From assembly GCA_001464695.1 (NCBI GenBank), contig LNDQ01000104.1, forward strand, positions 1 through 64,000: 64,000 bases of DNA, given 5' to 3'. A model generated the notes under the pieces. The model saw nothing but the letters and a program-made list of their open reading frames with translations, was not told the DNA's origin and did no database searches. A program made the position numbers and the translations under genes. The DNA comes from Betaproteobacteria bacterium Ga0077523 (GTDB lineage: Bacteria; Pseudomonadota; Gammaproteobacteria; Burkholderiales; Ga0077523). Positions 22,873 to 31,204 of the stretch are shown here, one piece after another. Position 1 is the first letter of the stretch. Each line of letters starts with the position of its first letter.

Positions 22873-23865
22873 TCAGGCCGGCAGTTCGACGTCGATGCTG
22901 GTGTTGCCGCGCATGGGCATTTCGAAGGCCCCCTCGTCGCCCAGAAGATCGAGCACGAGCTTGGCCGGATTGACGCCGAGTGCGGCGCGCAGCCCGACCC
23001 AGGAGGTCGTGAGGCGCGGATTGACGTCGACCACCCGCGGGCCGTCCTCCGACAGGATGAGGTCGATGCCGAAATACCCGGCGAGCCCCGGCATGGCCCG
23101 GGCTACCCGCACGACGAGTGCGGCAAATGCACCGTCCTCGTCCGGCAGGGCGTTCACCTGGGTTCCGGTGTAGGTGAACACGCCGTCGCGCACGTGCACG
23201 CGCTGCCGATTGACGCAAAGGAGCCAGCCGATGCCATCTCGGGCGAGCGCACACAGGCTGAGCGGTTCACCGCCGACGTAGGGCTGCACGACGAAACGGG
23301 CAGCGTCGGGCCGCGACGCGATCCAGCGCCGTGCATGATCGGCCTGCGCGAACAGCCGCGTATGTTCGCAACCGCAGCCGTCGTCGGGCTTGGCGACCCA
23401 CGGGCCGCCGAAGGACGAGTGCGGTTCGTCCGGCCGGAACGTCGGCACCGAGGCGATGCCGTTCTGAGTGAAGAGGCGATGGGTCTCGCGCTTGCTGGAC
23501 GCGATGTGGATCGTCTCCGGGGCACTGCCGAGCAGGCGCTGGCCGGCATCCAGCACGGACTGCGACAGGCGCTCCAGTTCGCCACCGGTTTCCGGGGCGA
23601 TCGGCCAAACGGCGTCCGACGACTCGATCAACGCACGCTTGGCGGCGCGCCAGCGCGGCGCATCGCGCACGATCTCGGACTGGGTGGCTGCCACCGGCGG
23701 TGCCACCCGGTGGTCATAGAGCGTCATGACCTGAACGCCCGGCACTCGCACCAGGTCACGCACCAGTGCATCGCGCATCATGCGGCCTTCCAGCGCGAGC
23801 GAGGCGGGGAGCGATCCGCCGAGCATACCCCCCCCGGTGATATGCTCGTACGCGAAGATGTTCAT
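22873..23865 (-). CDS. ATP-grasp ligase, MfnD-like (tyramine--L-glutamate ligase type)
   Basis: 330 residues beginning MNIFAYEHITGGGMLGGSL. The ATP-grasp core is visible: GGPWVAKPDDGCGCEHTRL, FVVQPYVGGEPLSL and the metal ligands in FGIDLILSEDGPRVVDVNPRLTTSW. Archaeal MfnD joins glutamate to tyramine. Here it heads a three-gene minus-strand operon with mfnF- and mfnE-like genes, so it most likely attaches an amino acid in the methanofuran-like carrier. Its ATG is 18 bases from the start of the divergent HisA-like gene. Confidence 0.78.
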   Translation of the reverse strand: MNIFAYEHITGGGMLGGSLPASLALEGRMMRDALVRDLVRVPGVQVMTLYDHRVAPPVAATQSEIVRDAPRWRAAKRALIESSDAVWPIAPETGGELERLSQSVLDAGQRLLGSAPETIHIASSKRETHRLFTQNGIASVPTFRPDEPHSSFGGPWVAKPDDGCGCEHTRLFAQADHARRWIASRPDAARFVVQPYVGGEPLSLCALARDGIGWLLCVNRQRVHVRDGVFTYTGTQVNALPDEDGAFAALVVRVARAMPGLAGYFGIDLILSEDGPRVVDVNPRLTTSWVGLRAALGVNPAKLVLDLLGDEGAFEMPMRGNTSIDVELPA

Positions 23866-23883
23866 CGAACGTTCCGGTGGCGC

Positions 23884-24585
23884 GTGTTCGTCGTTCCTGT
23901 GATCGATCTGAAGGGCGGCCGCGTGGTGCATGCGCGGCGGGGCGAGCGGTCATCCTATCATCCGCTCGAGACACCGCTGGCGCGTTCGAGCCACCCCCTC
24001 GACGTGGTGCGCGGCCTGCTTGCCGTGGCGCCGTTTCGCGCCATGTACGTGGCGGATCTGGATGCCATCGGCGGTGCCGGTAGCCACGCCGACTTCGTAC
24101 GCACGTTGCGTGCCGAATATCCCGCTCTCGAGGTGTGGGTGGACGCCGGCTGCCGCGATGCGGCGGCGCTCGGGGCGTGGCTGGCGCCGGGGCTGGTGCC
24201 CGTGATCGGCACGGAAAGCCTGCCGTCGGCGGCGGCGCTCGCTGCCATGCTGGCCGTCTGTCCGGCCGCCATGCTGTCGCTCGACTCGCGCGAGGAGGCC
24301 CTGCTGGGACCACCGGAGGTGTTCGCGCAGCCGCAACTATGGCCGGCGAGCGTGATCGTGATGACCCTCGAGCGGGTCGGCGCCGGCACGGGCCCGGCCG
24401 CCGATCGGCTGCGCGCCATCCGCGCCGCTGCGCCGGATTGTCGCGTGATAGCGGCGGGCGGGGTGCGCGACGCCCAGGACCTCGAAACGCTGGAAGCCCT
24501 GGGGATACACGCCGCACTGGTGGCGAGCGCGATCCACGACGGCAGCCTGGATCGCTCGACCCTCGCCCGTTTCGCGGGCCGCTAG
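23884..24585 (+). CDS. HisA/HisF-like TIM-barrel protein of the H4MPT/methanofuran island
   Basis: 233 residues starting FVVPVIDLKGGRVVHARRGE, then VADLDAIGGAGSH, VWVDAGCRD, VIGTESL and VIAAGGVRDAQDLE, the strands and glycine loops of HisA-like barrels. True HisA catalyses a histidine step. This version is found in C1 islands and is likely to act on a furan or pterin precursor instead. The GTG at 23884 starts a few bases from the divergent ATP-grasp gene. It is convergent with fae, whose stop is 25 bases away. Confidence 0.75.
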   Translation: MFVVPVIDLKGGRVVHARRGERSSYHPLETPLARSSHPLDVVRGLLAVAPFRAMYVADLDAIGGAGSHADFVRTLRAEYPALEVWVDAGCRDAAALGAWLAPGLVPVIGTESLPSAAALAAMLAVCPAAMLSLDSREEALLGPPEVFAQPQLWPASVIVMTLERVGAGTGPAADRLRAIRAAAPDCRVIAAGGVRDAQDLETLEALGIHAALVASAIHDGSLDRSTLARFAGR

Positions 24586-24610
24586 CGCGGCGGCCCGGAA
24601 ACGGTGCTGC

Positions 24611-25120
24611 CTACTTCGGCGAGAACGGGTGCTTGGCCGAGGCCCGCTTTGCCGTGACTTCCGACGGTTGCGGATCACCGCGCACCGCGCGCTCGATCGA
24701 CTCCTTCACCGCCTTGTAGTTGTAGTCGTAGATCTTGGCGTCGTCCGCCGCTTCCCAGTGAATGAACACGCCGACGCAAACGAACACGTCATTGGCTTCG
24801 TCCTGGGGAATGGTGCCCTCGGCCACACAGTCAGCCACCGCACGTGCGACTGCCGCCTGCGCCGGGCCGAACATCTGCACCGCCTGCTTCGCGCCCTTGA
24901 TGGTGACCTTGTTGAACATCACCGTGTTGGGCTTGCACATGAGGTTCGGTGCGATGACCGCGAGCAGCGACGTGAAGCCGTCCTTGTTGTTGGTGAGGCA
25001 ATTGGCGAATGCAGTCTCGGCAGCGCTGCCGCGCGGCCCCAGGATCAGGTCGATGTGCGCGACCTCGTTGCCATCGCCGACCAGCGATTCGCCGACCATC
25101 AGTTTGTTGATCTTTGCCAT
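24611..25120 (-). CDS. fae: Formaldehyde-activating enzyme (5,6,7,8-tetrahydromethanopterin hydro-lyase)
   Basis: 169 residues, the length of Fae. It condenses formaldehyde with H4MPT to methylene-H4[27 protein letters not shown] includes the family's catalytic His (His22) and NPTVMF-like [13 protein letters not shown] follows. GGAGGAG stands six bases before the ATG, implying strong translation. It is the last gene of the minus-strand operon from beta-RFAP synthase through mtdB, mch and the ATP-grasp/CitG-like genes. Confidence 0.95.
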   Translation of the reverse strand: MAKINKLMVGESLVGDGNEVAHIDLILGPRGSAAETAFANCLTNNKDGFTSLLAVIAPNLMCKPNTVMFNKVTIKGAKQAVQMFGPAQAAVARAVADCVAEGTIPQDEANDVFVCVGVFIHWEAADDAKIYDYNYKAVKESIERAVRGDPQPSEVTAKRASAKHPFSPK

Positions 25121-25201
25121 GGTTCTCCTCCGTTCTCGTCGTGGTTGAACAGCCAACGGTTCGAGGACACTCCTACCCCATCGTGCGCGCGAGACAACGG
25201 T

Positions 25202-26044
25202 TCAGTCGCCGGTGGTTCTCCAACCCCATGCATCTTCCAGCAAGCCTGCGAACAGCGTCGCCACGGTGAGATCGGCACTGGTGCCCGGGTTGATCCCCTG
25301 CGCCTTGAGGTCGCCGTCCCACGAGCACAATCGTGCCTGGAATGCCCTGCTACTGGACGCGTCGCGGACGACGCGCGCCGCTTCCTCACGCAGGGCTACC
25401 GCACGGCCCGGTCCCAGTTTGCGCAGTACATGCGAGTCCGGGTAGCGGCTGAGGAACGCCAAGAATACCTCAGTTGTGCTCTGGCGCCAGTCGAGTCCGC
25501 GCCTGCGCCCTGCTGCGAGAGCAGCGTGTCCGGTGCCGAGCACGTCTGCATAGCCACCGGCGTATTGCGCTGCAATGAAATCGCGTGGTGCGGCTTCACG
25601 CATGGCTTCGAGCAGCGTCACCCGTGCCGGTGCGTGCACGTCGTGGCGATCGCTATGGCCCAGTCCGCCGGGGCGCGCCAGGCGGATGGCCGCGAACGCC
25701 TGCTCCGCGTCGTCGACCGTCAGGGCGGCGAGCGTTTCGGCGAGGGTGCCACCGGGCGACAGCGCGGCGTGCGCGAGCGGTGCGGCAAGCAGCACGATGC
25801 CGAGGTTGGTGTTGGTGCCGACCGCAGCCTGCGTGGCCTCGATGGCGCCGAGGATGCGTTGTCCGACCGTGGATCGCGGCGCGGCGAGCGCCGGCGCAGC
25901 CGCTCGCGCACTCGCGATGAACTGGGCCACCGACAGGCCGTGCCCCGCCCCGTGGAAGCCGACGCTGCCGGGTTTGAGTGCGCTCACGTCCAGTAGACAC
26001 GCGTCGACGAAGGCCTGCGCGACGATGGCGGACGCTAGCCCCAT
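25202..26044 (-). CDS. Triphosphoribosyl-dephospho-CoA synthase-like protein (CitG/MdcB family) of the C1 island
   Basis: 280 residues. Seen: a start VDACLLDVSALKPGSVGFH, AVGTNTNLGIVLLAAPLA (the CitG ATP/ribose-phosphate region) and a C-terminal KAQGINPGTSADLTVATLF. CitG/MdcB make the prosthetic-group precursor of citrate lyase and malonate decarboxylase. Homologues of this sort sit beside mch and fae in methylotrophs and are needed for C1 growth, probably in cofactor synthesis. Start and stop of the adjacent RimK-like gene overlap by one base (TGATG). Confidence 0.82.
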   Translation of the reverse strand: MGLASAIVAQAFVDACLLDVSALKPGSVGFHGAGHGLSVAQFIASARAAAPALAAPRSTVGQRILGAIEATQAAVGTNTNLGIVLLAAPLAHAALSPGGTLAETLAALTVDDAEQAFAAIRLARPGGLGHSDRHDVHAPARVTLLEAMREAAPRDFIAAQYAGGYADVLGTGHAALAAGRRRGLDWRQSTTEVFLAFLSRYPDSHVLRKLGPGRAVALREEAARVVRDASSSRAFQARLCSWDGDLKAQGINPGTSADLTVATLFAGLLEDAWGWRTTGD

Positions 26045-26961
26045 CAGCGCGCCGCCGAATGGGCGAGTGCGAGGTGACGATCGTGGAAATGGCGTGCCAG
26101 CCGCTGCGCGATGTCCTCGGTGCTCACCGACTGCAGACCTTTCCAGGCGGGGATGCCGTTCACCTCGATCACCAGGGGAGTGCCGTCCGCGGTGCGCATC
26201 AGATCGACGCCTGCGTAGTCGGCACCGACAGCGGCCACGGCGCGTTCGGCGAGGCGGCACAGATCCGCTTCGAGCGCTACGGCGTCGCAGCGCGCGCCCA
26301 GCGCGACGTTGTGGACCCAGTCGGCACCTTGCCGGGTCATGGCCGCGACCGATCGGCCACCGATCACGAACACGCGATAGTCGCGTCCGCCGTCCGCGGC
26401 CGGCTCCACGAAGCGCTGTAGATAGTAGACGCCCTGGACCGTCGCGGGGTCCGGCAGGGAATCGCCGACACCGAGGCGCAACAGGCCTTTGCCTTGCGAG
26501 CCGAACAGCGGCTTCAGCACCACGCGGTGGCCGGCGGCGGTCTCGCGCATGAGGATCGCGCGCGCTTGCGCCACCGATTCGGTCACCCAGGTGGGCGGGG
26601 TCGAGATGCCGGCATGCCGCAACAGCATCGAGGTCATGGACTTGTCCACGGTGCGTTCGACCGCGCGCGCGGAGTTGCAGACCGGGATGCCCCATTCGGC
26701 GAGCGCGTGCAGCAGGCCGAGGCGCAGCGTGACCTGCTCGAAGCTGCCGGCGGCAATCTCGCGCACCAGCACGCCGTCGGGCAGTGCGTTCTCGAAACCG
26801 GGCATCACGATGCCCCAGCGATTCGCTTCCAGGTCGACCCTGCACTGCCCGAGCGAGACGACGCGTGTCTCGAGACCCAAGGTGGCGAAGGCGCGGGCGA
26901 GCCGTCGTCCGTGCCAGCCTGGGGTGTCGGTGGCGATCGCGATCGCGCGCGCGCCGCTCAC
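26044..26961 (-). CDS. RimK-like ATP-grasp protein (MptN-type glutamate ligase candidate)
   Basis: 305 residues from a GTG at 26961 overlapping the mch stop by 4 bases. ATP-grasp elements: VDKSMTSMLLRHAG, VVLKPLFGSQGKGL, YYLQRFVEP and the metal ligands in DLMRTADGTPLVIEVNGIPAW. RimK relatives such as archaeal MptN add glutamate to H4MPT. In methylotroph clusters this gene lies next to mch and the CitG-like gene, as here. I infer it adds an acidic side chain to the pterin or methanofuran carrier. Confidence 0.82.
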   Translation of the reverse strand: MSGARAIAIATDTPGWHGRRLARAFATLGLETRVVSLGQCRVDLEANRWGIVMPGFENALPDGVLVREIAAGSFEQVTLRLGLLHALAEWGIPVCNSARAVERTVDKSMTSMLLRHAGISTPPTWVTESVAQARAILMRETAAGHRVVLKPLFGSQGKGLLRLGVGDSLPDPATVQGVYYLQRFVEPAADGGRDYRVFVIGGRSVAAMTRQGADWVHNVALGARCDAVALEADLCRLAERAVAAVGADYAGVDLMRTADGTPLVIEVNGIPAWKGLQSVSTEDIAQRLARHFHDRHLALAHSAAR

Positions 26962-27935
26962 TTCGCGAACGATTCCCGCAGTCGATCCAGATCGCGTCGT
27001 CCGGCCTCGAACACGGCGCCGGTGCCGAGGTTGCACACCCGCACTTCCGCCGGTGCGAACAGGAGCGGGTCGATCTTGTAGAAGTCGTAGCCGTAGTCCT
27101 TGAAGATGCGCGCGAACGGCTTGCCGTAGTCGCGCGAGGCCGAGGCCGGCAGCGCGTCGGCCAGCGTCCGCGCCGCATCGTCGGTGGTGTCGACGAACAA
27201 CGTGGTGTGACCGCCGAACAGGATCGCGTCGTTGGTGCGACCCATCGCCGTCACGAAGTCTGGCGCCGGGGGCGGCAGCGGTGCCCAGCCGGCGCCGTCC
27301 ACGATGGCGGCGAGGGGAAAGCCGAGGGTGTGCGCCTTGTGCAGCGCCACTTCCAGCACGCGCGCGACGATCTGCACGGTTCCGGCGAGGCTGCGGGTGG
27401 GTGTCAGGATGAACGCGATGCGCTCCACGTCGAGCCCGCAATCGCGCGCGACCTTCTCGATCACGGTCGCAGGGGGCGGCCGCTCCACCTCGAGCACGAA
27501 CACGGCCCGATCGGCCCGGTCGGCATAGCCCAATTGGTCGAACAACGCTTCGCGGCGGGCCAGCGCGCGGCCGGGTCCCGAAGCGAGCGCGCGGAACGCA
27601 TCGCGGCCATCACCCTCGGCGATGCTCCAGCCGGCGTACTGGCTCGCCAGGCACGCGAGGACCGGATCGGCGCTGTGTACGTGCACCTGGGTGGTGCCTT
27701 CGCCGGGTACGAGCGTGACGGTGCCGAGCCCGCCCATGCAGATCTCGGCGATCCGGCGGCCGGCCTCGAGACCGCCGCGCATGTCGATCCCGGCGTCGAT
27801 CAGGGTCGCGCCGCGCGCGCTCCGCGCGAGACCGAGGCGCAGCGTGGTCGCCGAGCCGATCAGCGCATCCACCAGTGGTGCGGCGAGACCGTTGACGCTC
27901 GGCCGGGTGGCGAAGGGCGGTTCCGCTTCGTTCAC
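26958..27935 (-). CDS. mch: Methenyl-tetrahydromethanopterin cyclohydrolase
   Basis: 325 residues. Mch hydrolyses methenyl-H4MPT to N5-formyl-H4MPT in formaldehyde oxidation. Seen: PSVNGLAAPLVDALI, GGLEAGRRIAEICMGGLGTV, TQVHVHSADPVLACLASQYAGW split across two strands, and GRTNDAILFGGHTTLFVD. GTG start; GTGA overlap with the upstream ATP-grasp gene. It lies in the same minus-strand operon as mtdB and fae, so the H4MPT branch is complete up to FhcABCD. Confidence 0.95.
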   Translation of the reverse strand: MNEAEPPFATRPSVNGLAAPLVDALIGSATTLRLGLARSARGATLIDAGIDMRGGLEAGRRIAEICMGGLGTVTLVPGEGTTQVHVHSADPVLACLASQYAGWSIAEGDGRDAFRALASGPGRALARREALFDQLGYADRADRAVFVLEVERPPPATVIEKVARDCGLDVERIAFILTPTRSLAGTVQIVARVLEVALHKAHTLGFPLAAIVDGAGWAPLPPPAPDFVTAMGRTNDAILFGGHTTLFVDTTDDAARTLADALPASASRDYGKPFARIFKDYGYDFYKIDPLLFAPAEVRVCNLGTGAVFEAGRRDLDRLRESFAK

Positions 27936-29086
27936 GGCGTGGCTCCGAGGGCGACGACGGTATCGCGCACTGCGTACTGCACGATTTGCCGCCGGATGGA
28001 TTCGATGCGCCGGTCAAGTTCGTCTAGCGCTGCGTCCGGCGTCCCGCCGGTGGCTGCAACCGTCAACACGGGTGCCCCGGCTGCAATCGTGGTGCCCGCT
28101 ACCGGCTGGTCGCGGCACCAGGCGGGCCAGACCGCGCTCTCGGATATCGCCATGTCACGGTCGGCGTAGACGACGCGCAGGGCGCGAGCGGCCGAACGCT
28201 CCGTGCGCGCGACGAACTCTCGCAACGGACCTGCGAAGCTCGCGATGTGCCAATGCACCAGTCCCTCCTCGTAGTCCGCGTCGTAGAGCTCGAAACTCGC
28301 CGTTGGGCGCGGATTCACTTCCAGCGCGACAGCGTCGTCGCCGACCAGCAGGAAATCGAGGCCGTTGAGGCCACGCAGCCCGGTGACCCTGACCAGCCGA
28401 TCGAGCCGATCCTGCAAGGTTGCACGCAGTCCCCCCGGCAAGCTTACGCCCGACACGATACCCGCGTGACACCAGGGCAATGTCCCGATCGCCACCGACA
28501 AGAGGCGATTGCAGCCGAGCACGTGGGCCCGTTCGCCGTCCGCCAGGAACGTGATCGAGAGTGCGATCCCTTCGACCTCCCGCTGATAGTAGTGGTGCGC
28601 GGCGTGCTTGCGGCCTGCGGCACGGCGCACGTGAATGCCGCCGGCACCGCCGACCCGTTTCTGCAACCAGCCCGCGCGTACCGAGGGTACCGTGCGTTGC
28701 GTCTCCGGCACGGTCCAGCCCTGGGCCTGCAGCAATTCCATGGCGATGTCCGGATCCTTCAGCGCCCGCACGACGGCGCTGTCATTGGCGCACAGCCGCC
28801 CGTGGCGCGCCATGCGATCGAGCCACTGCGGCGAACGCTCGAAGCCGCTGCCGACGAGGACGGTCGCGTTGCGACCTGCGCTCACCTGCGCCAGCGCGGC
28901 CAGCATGCGCCTGCCATCGATGCCGATGCCGTGGTGCAGACCCACGTTCACCGCATGCCCGGTGCGGCGCGTGTCGGCATCGGCAAAGGCATCGAGGATC
29001 ACCACCGGTCCATGGCTCCGCGCGGCGGACTGCGCGAGAGCGCGACCGGACACCGCAACCACCACCAGGGGATCGGACGAGGGCAC
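27932..29086 (-). CDS. ATP-grasp protein of the H4MPT island
   Basis: About 384 residues from a GTG at 29086. The N-terminal domain (VVVAVSGRALAQSAARSH, VILDAFADADT) is Rossmann-like. The ATP-grasp part has WLQKRVGGAGGIHVRR, YYQREVEGIALSITFLADG and the metal-binding LNGLDFLLVGDDAVALEVNPRP split across strands. It lies between mtdB (11 bases) and mch (4-base overlap), as in other methylotroph clusters. A carboxylate-amine ligase step in carrier assembly is inferred; the substrate is unknown. Confidence 0.78.
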   Translation of the reverse strand: MPSSDPLVVVAVSGRALAQSAARSHGPVVILDAFADADTRRTGHAVNVGLHHGIGIDGRRMLAALAQVSAGRNATVLVGSGFERSPQWLDRMARHGRLCANDSAVVRALKDPDIAMELLQAQGWTVPETQRTVPSVRAGWLQKRVGGAGGIHVRRAAGRKHAAHHYYQREVEGIALSITFLADGERAHVLGCNRLLSVAIGTLPWCHAGIVSGVSLPGGLRATLQDRLDRLVRVTGLRGLNGLDFLLVGDDAVALEVNPRPTASFELYDADYEEGLVHWHIASFAGPLREFVARTERSAARALRVVYADRDMAISESAVWPAWCRDQPVAGTTIAAGAPVLTVAATGGTPDAALDELDRRIESIRRQIVQYAVRDTVVALGATP

Positions 29087-29097
29087 GGTGAAAGGTT

Positions 29098-30006
29098 TCA
29101 GCTCGCCGCGGCCAGTTCGCGTGCCTTGGCGAACGCGTCGCGGAAGTCGAGATAGACCGCCCGGTCGCCCGTGCGCATGCTTTCGAAGAGCAGCCGTTCG
29201 CACTGGTACTTGATGTTGCCGATCGCGAGTGCGCCGATCCCTACGGCCCGGCCCGAGCCGGCACCAGGCAGTGCGACGCCGTCATCCATGACACCGATGC
29301 CCGCGATGCCGGCGGGCGGCACTGCGTTGACGTCGGCAGCCACCAGCAGCGCCTTCGCCTGGGCGAGCGCCGCGGCCGGCAGGACTTCGGCGCCGGCCTT
29401 CGCGGCGCTGATCACTACCTCGGCGCCTGCGGCGAGCGAACCCGCATTGGCGCTCGCGGCGAACACCGGGGCGACGGACAGCCCGTAGCGCGCGCGCACC
29501 AGTTCGGCCGCAGCCTGGGCGCGGCCAAGGCTCGTATGGCTCGCGAGTTCCACCCGTGCACCCTCCTGGGCACACAGTGCGGCGGCCACCAGTCCGACCG
29601 GGCCCGTGCCGCCGAGCACCAGGACTCTTCGCCCCGACAGTCCGCCGGGGTGCGTGCGCTTCAAATGTCGTTCCACGGCGGCGACGACCGCGCCGGCCGT
29701 GGTGAACGCACCGCTCGGATCGGCGAATACCGAGACTTCGAACGGCGGCACCATTGCCCTGCGCGCGACGTCGAGCATGTCGAGCGCGACGTCGACGTCG
29801 CGCCCACCGATGAAGATGCCGGTGCGGCGCACGCCCTTGGGTCCGCGCGAGAAGATCGCATCCTGCGTGAGCGCCGCGACACCGGCGGTGCTGACGCCGG
29901 TGTACGGGACCACGGCATCGAAGCCGGCGTCATAGGCCATGTTGACGTCGAACGGGCTCGCCTGTGCGGCCGGGGTGAACAGATGGAGGATGTGAGGTTT
30001 TTCCAT
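29098..30006 (-). CDS. mtdB: NAD(P)-dependent methylenetetrahydromethanopterin dehydrogenase
   Basis: 302 residues. MtdB oxidises methylene-H4MPT to methenyl-H4MPT with NAD or NADP. Seen: MEKPHILHLFTPAAQASPFD, GVRRTGIFIGGRDV, the Rossmann loop VLVLGGTGPVGLVAA, SAAKAGAEVLPAA and ADVNAVPPAGI. The protein starts 5 bases after the beta-RFAP synthase stop. The related MtdA acts mainly on folate; placement beside mch and fae favours MtdB. Confidence 0.93.
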   Translation of the reverse strand: MEKPHILHLFTPAAQASPFDVNMAYDAGFDAVVPYTGVSTAGVAALTQDAIFSRGPKGVRRTGIFIGGRDVDVALDMLDVARRAMVPPFEVSVFADPSGAFTTAGAVVAAVERHLKRTHPGGLSGRRVLVLGGTGPVGLVAAALCAQEGARVELASHTSLGRAQAAAELVRARYGLSVAPVFAASANAGSLAAGAEVVISAAKAGAEVLPAAALAQAKALLVAADVNAVPPAGIAGIGVMDDGVALPGAGSGRAVGIGALAIGNIKYQCERLLFESMRTGDRAVYLDFRDAFAKARELAAAS

Positions 30007-30011
30007 GGGAC

Positions 30012-31061
30012 TCAAGGTCGAGCTTGACGGTACCGTTCGGAGTGTTCGGCAGCGGCGGCATCCCAGGTGTCGAGCCGATGGCCCGCGTTGCGTCCGCGCA
30101 CCAGGGCGAACTCGAGTTGCGTGCGATCCTTGAAAGCGTGCCGTACTTCGGTGAGCAGCGCATGGGCGCGCACTTCGGAGTCGAGCAGCGCGAATCCGGT
30201 CGGACCCCACGAGGTCTGCCCCACGCCTTCGATGCCGCGCTGCTCGAACCACGCGAGCACTTCCGCGACGGCGTCGCTCGCGAAGCGCCCGCCTTGCGCC
30301 AGTGCGAAATAGTCGCCGACCACTCGCTGGATCTCGCCGACGGCTGCGCCGAAGCGCTGGCAATCTTCCTCGGCCAGCGCGGGCATGGCTCGCATCAGTA
30401 CGAGATGCGCCAGGTGTGCGGCGCGCGCCTGCGGAAACGCCTTCAGGCGGCGGAACGCATCGCGTTCGGCTTCGCCGTGCAGGCCGCGCTCGTTGCGATC
30501 GAAGACGAGCAGCACGCGCCATGCAGGCGGGAAGGGCAGACGCGCGATCACAGGTGGTGGGCCGCCGCCCGCGGTGCGACCGCCGTCGACCACGAAGCCG
30601 CCCTGTTCAAACGCGCCGATGCCGATACCCGAACGCGCACCTCGGTCCAGACGTGCGGCAGTTGCGGTGGAGGAGTACGTGATGCCGAACAAGGTGCTGA
30701 ACGCGCGTCCGATCGCGAACGCGAGCTGCGTTCCGGAGCCGAGCCCCGCATGCTCAGGAATCGCACGATGTATCCGTACTGCGACACCGTCGGGCGGATC
30801 GTGCTCATCGACCAGCCGGCGCAGGTAGTGCAGAGCGCGGTCGGCGTCGGGGCCCTCGGCGGCCAGGCGATCGGCACGTCGCAGCTCGACCACGGTCGCC
30901 AAGTCCTCGAGGGTCAGTCCGATGCTGCCGAAGCGCCGGCCGATACTGCCGCTCACGTCGATGAAGCCCAGGTGCAGCCGCGCCGGCGCCTCGACGCGCA
31001 CCAGCGCCGGTGTCGTTGCTGCGCCGCACGGTCCTGCCGGATTCTCGTTCGTTGCGGTCAT
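30012..31061 (-). CDS. Beta-ribofuranosylaminobenzene 5'-phosphate synthase family (H4MPT biosynthesis)
   Basis: About 349 residues. Beta-RFAP synthase joins 4-aminobenzoate and phosphoribosyl pyrophosphate, the first H4MPT-specific step. The GHMP-like fold shows PARLHLGFIDVSGSIGRRFG, the glycine loop IPEHAGLGSGTQLAFAIG, SGIGIGAFEQGGFVVDGG and QTSWGPTGFALLDSE. The ATG at 31061 is chosen; a start 90 bases upstream would extend into the divergent promoter. It heads the minus-strand C1 operon and is divergent from fhcB, 143 bases apart. Confidence 0.9.
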   Translation of the reverse strand: MTATNENPAGPCGAATTPALVRVEAPARLHLGFIDVSGSIGRRFGSIGLTLEDLATVVELRRADRLAAEGPDADRALHYLRRLVDEHDPPDGVAVRIHRAIPEHAGLGSGTQLAFAIGRAFSTLFGITYSSTATAARLDRGARSGIGIGAFEQGGFVVDGGRTAGGGPPPVIARLPFPPAWRVLLVFDRNERGLHGEAERDAFRRLKAFPQARAAHLAHLVLMRAMPALAEEDCQRFGAAVGEIQRVVGDYFALAQGGRFASDAVAEVLAWFEQRGIEGVGQTSWGPTGFALLDSEVRAHALLTEVRHAFKDRTQLEFALVRGRNAGHRLDTWDAAAAEHSERYRQARP

Positions 31062-31204
31062 CGTTCGGACGCGATCGGGAGCCAGGGGCCCTGCGGAATG
31101 CGCACCGGGGGAGTGTGCCACAAGCCGACCGCGATTTTTTGAACCGGGCATTACGGGGTAAGCTCGCGCCGGTCCCGGTCGATCGTCATCCGAACAAGAG
31201 TCCG

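Noticed and set aside
22099..23883. Long plus-strand frame in front of the HisA-like gene
   Set aside because: It is the reverse of mfnF-like and ATP-grasp coding sequence; only the part from 23884 encodes a recognisable protein.
25202..26044. Malonate decarboxylase mdcB partner of the fusion at 14108
   Set aside because: It is 8 kb away, on the other strand, and translationally coupled to H4MPT genes, so a shared malonate role is not supported.
31120..31204. Sigma70 promoter for fhcB
   Set aside because: TTGAAC at 31139-31144 has no acceptable -10 at proper spacing, so no site is claimed in the 143-base divergent gap.
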